Source of the DNA: an uncultured Pelagibacteraceae bacterium
Lineage (GTDB): Bacteria > Pseudomonadota > Alphaproteobacteria > Pelagibacterales > Pelagibacteraceae
Length of the DNA: 41,195 nucleotides
Direction: 5' to 3'
NCBI GenBank assembly: GCA_902597875.1
Contig: CACJZK010000007.1
Span: forward strand, 1 to 41,195
Under the pieces are notes generated by a model. That model did not search any database. It saw nothing but the letters and a program-made list of their open reading frames with translations, and was not told where the DNA came from. Shown here in pieces: positions 39,339-41,195 of the stretch (position 1 is the stretch's first letter; every line of letters starts with the position of its first letter). The position numbers and the translations under genes are program-made.

Positions 39339-40628
39339 ATGTCAGATGATTTTAAAGTAAAAAATATCAAATTAGCAGATTTCGGTCGAAAGGAAATATC
39401 TCTAGCAGAAACAGAAATGCCAGGACTCATGGCATTAAGAAAAGAGTATAAAGGAAAAAAACCTCTAAAAGGTGCGAGAATTTTAGGCTGTCTTCATATG
39501 ACAATTCAAACTGCTGTGCTTATAGAAACACTAGTTGATTTAGGTGCTGAAGTTAGATGGTCATCATGTAATATTTTTTCAACACAAGATCATGCTGCAG
39601 CTGCTATTGCAAAAGCAGGAATATCAGTATTTGCGTGGAAAGGAGAGACTGAGAAAGAGTATTGGTGGTGTGTTAAACAAACTATTGAAGGTAAAAAAAA
39701 TTGGAAACCTAACATGATCTTAGACGACGGAGGTGATCTCACTGCTTTAATGCATAAAGATTATAAGGAATTACTCAAAAATGTTAAGGGATTATCAGAA
39801 GAGACTACTACAGGTGTTTTAGCTTTAAAAAAAATGGAGGCAAATAATCAATTATTGGTTCCAGCTATTAATGTAAACGACTCAGTTACAAAATCTAAGT
39901 TTGACAATTTATATGGATGCAGAGAAAGTTTAGTAGACGGCATTAAAAGAGCAACAGATGTAATGATGTCGGGCAAAGTAGCTATTGTTGCTGGCTTTGG
40001 TGATGTAGGCAAAGGAAGTGCTGCATCATTACGTCAAGCTGGCGCAAGAGTAATGGTTACAGAAACAGATCCAATCTGCGCTCTTCAGGCAGCTATGGAA
40101 GGCTATGAGGTAGTTTTAATGGATAACGCAATTAAAGATGCAGATATAGTTGTTACAGCAACTGGTAACAAAGATATAGTTACTGCAGATCATATGAGAG
40201 ATATGAAAGATAGAGCCATACTTTGTAATATTGGGCATTTTGATAATGAGATACAAGTTGAAGCTTTAAAAAATTATAAGTGGGATGAAATTAAACCACA
40301 AGTTCATGAAATAGAATTACCAAGCAAAAAAAGAATTATTTTACTAGCTGAAGGAAGGTTAGTAAATTTAGGTTGTGCAACTGGTCATCCTAGTTTTGTG
40401 ATGAGTGCTTCGTTTACTAATCAAGTAATTGCACAAATTGAATTATTCCATAACTCTGACAAATATGAAAAAAAAGTTTATGTTTTACCAAAACATTTAG
40501 ATGAAAAAGTTGCAAAACTACATCTAGATAAAGTTGGAGCTAAATTAACAAAAATGACAAAAGAACAAGCAGATTATATAAGTGTTAAAACATCAGGACC
40601 ATTTAAACCAGATAGCTATCGCTACTAA
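39339..40628 (+). CDS. ahcY: Adenosylhomocysteinase
   Basis: AhcY (SahH) reversibly splits S-adenosylhomocysteine, the product of methyl transfer, into adenosine and homocysteine, using bound NAD. From ATG 39339 the protein has 429 residues. Motifs include [17 protein letters not shown], the NAD-binding [17 protein letters not shown] (GF where GY is usual), TGNKDIV, and the C-terminal [21 protein letters not shown] and KPDSYRY. An in-frame TTG at 39321 is less likely than the ATG, which gives a family-like N-terminus. No SAH riboswitch fits in the short upstream gap. Confidence 0.96.
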   Translation: MSDDFKVKNIKLADFGRKEISLAETEMPGLMALRKEYKGKKPLKGARILGCLHMTIQTAVLIETLVDLGAEVRWSSCNIFSTQDHAAAAIAKAGISVFAWKGETEKEYWWCVKQTIEGKKNWKPNMILDDGGDLTALMHKDYKELLKNVKGLSEETTTGVLALKKMEANNQLLVPAINVNDSVTKSKFDNLYGCRESLVDGIKRATDVMMSGKVAIVAGFGDVGKGSAASLRQAGARVMVTETDPICALQAAMEGYEVVLMDNAIKDADIVVTATGNKDIVTADHMRDMKDRAILCNIGHFDNEIQVEALKNYKWDEIKPQVHEIELPSKKRIILLAEGRLVNLGCATGHPSFVMSASFTNQVIAQIELFHNSDKYEKKVYVLPKHLDEKVAKLHLDKVGAKLTKMTKEQADYISVKTSGPFKPDSYRY

Positions 40629-40639
40629 TATAGTAGCCA

Positions 40640-41095
40640 ATGATTATTAAATCTTTAGAACAGTTAAACTCAATATCTAAAAAAATCGCCGATAAAGTTT
40701 CAAATGAAGACTGCATATATCTTTTAGGAGAAATAGGTTCTGGAAAGACCACATTTTCAAGATATTTTATCAATTATTTACAAAAAAAAGAAGAAACAGA
40801 AAAAACTGATGTTTTAAGTCCTACATTCAATCTTTTATATGAATACGAAATAAAAAAAATAAAAATTATGCATTACGATCTATACAGGCTTAAAAATATT
40901 GATGAAATTAAGCAACTTGGAATATTTGAAGAGGACATAAAGTCAATTAAAATAATTGAATGGCCAGAGCTCTTAAAAGAAAAGATTAAAGATAAAATTG
41001 AAATAAAATTTAGATATACAAAAAATGAAAATGAGAGAGATATAACTTTTTCAGGAAATGGCAAATGGAAAGGATTTAAGTTAGATGCAATATAA
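40640..41095 (+). CDS. tsaE: tRNA threonylcarbamoyladenosine biosynthesis ATPase TsaE
   Basis: TsaE is the ATPase that works with TsaB and TsaD to install threonylcarbamoyladenosine at position 37 of ANN-decoding tRNAs. The 151-residue protein has the P-loop GEIGSGKTTFSR at about 31-42 and the family motifs SPTFNLLYEYE and HYDLYRL. Its end overlaps the next gene by 11 bases. The ahcY-tsaE-phosphotransferase order is known from other alphaproteobacteria. Confidence 0.94.
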   Translation: MIIKSLEQLNSISKKIADKVSNEDCIYLLGEIGSGKTTFSRYFINYLQKKEETEKTDVLSPTFNLLYEYEIKKIKIMHYDLYRLKNIDEIKQLGIFEEDIKSIKIIEWPELLKEKIKDKIEIKFRYTKNENERDITFSGNGKWKGFKLDAI

Positions 41096-41195
41096 ATTAA
41101 AAAAAATTGCAGGAGATGCATCATTTAGAGAATTTTATAGAATGCAAAAAGGAACTAAATCCTCAATAATTGTGCTTGCAAAAAAAAACAAATTT
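41085..41195 (+). CDS. AmgK-like aminoglycoside phosphotransferase-family protein (5' part)
   Basis: The open frame from ATG 41085 runs to the right edge (37 codons). The segment KKIAGDASFREFYRM matches the AGDASFRRYFR signature near the start of the APH-family sugar kinases that follow tsaE in alphaproteobacteria (AmgK, anomeric N-acetylmuramate/N-acetylglucosamine kinase of cell-wall recycling). The start overlaps tsaE by 11 bases. Only the N-terminus is visible, so the assignment relies on that motif and on gene order. Confidence 0.7.
   Translation, partial: MQYKLKKIAGDASFREFYRMQKGTKSSIIVLAKKNKF

Overview
The window is 41 kb of low-GC (roughly 30% by eye), very gene-dense bacterial chromosome. 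Gene content and order point to an alphaproteobacterium: an Irr-type Fur regulator divergent from fabA-fabB-fabI, RegB/RegA and ChvI/ChvG two-component pairs, ubiE-ubiB-coaBC next to mutM, and ahcY-tsaE-aminoglycoside-phosphotransferase-like gene order. The base composition, tiny spacers and short leaders resemble the SAR11 group (Pelagibacterales). That assignment is inference from gene order and composition; no 16S rRNA is present. I see no tRNA or rRNA genes, insertion sequences, CRISPR arrays or prophage blocks.

Layout. (1) 1-9377, + strand: the end of an unidentified gene, lnt, metK, a strong intrinsic terminator, then the translation/RNA operon nusA-infB-rbfA-rpsO-pnp, in which the usual rimP, ylxR and truB genes are absent. 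(2) 9374-12597, - strand: a GNAT-like protein and fabI-fabB-fabA. (3) 12677-15629, + strand: irr, then katG and a DUF2061 membrane protein, with a perfect 17-bp palindrome resembling an Irr operator upstream of katG. (4) 15635-20340, - strand: SH3-domain protein, MoeB/ThiF-like protein, coaBC, ubiB and ubiE. (5) 20352-27790, + strand: mutM, rpsT, dnaA, dnaN, gyrB (no recF) and the redox sensor kinase regB. (6) 27796-31942, - strand: a compact polyamine operon (PLP decarboxylase, deoxyhypusine-synthase-like enzyme, aguB, aguA) inserted between regB and its partner regA. (7) 32098-34192: regA (+), bioY and an orphan ABC ATPase (-). (8) 34239-41195, + strand: polA, chvI-chvG, ahcY, tsaE and the start of an amgK-like phosphotransferase.

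How the genes work together. MetK makes S-adenosylmethionine and AhcY recycles the S-adenosylhomocysteine left by methyltransferases such as UbiE. FabI/FabB/FabA serve unsaturated fatty acid synthesis. UbiE and UbiB serve ubiquinone synthesis, and RegB carries the quinone-binding and redox-cysteine motifs that would let it read the quinone pool. The four polyamine genes can connect ornithine or arginine decarboxylation, agmatine breakdown to putrescine, and probably homospermidine formation.

The most interesting signals are: the polyamine operon, whose leader has three mutually pairing arms; the Irr-box-like palindrome at katG; a recurring pattern of promoters placed so close to start codons that the mRNAs would be leaderless or nearly so (rpsT, katG, regA, chvI, and more weakly ubiE and the ABC ATPase gene); and an intrinsic terminator just upstream of nusA that could be an attenuator. 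No wholly unknown system is obvious; almost every gene belongs to a known family.
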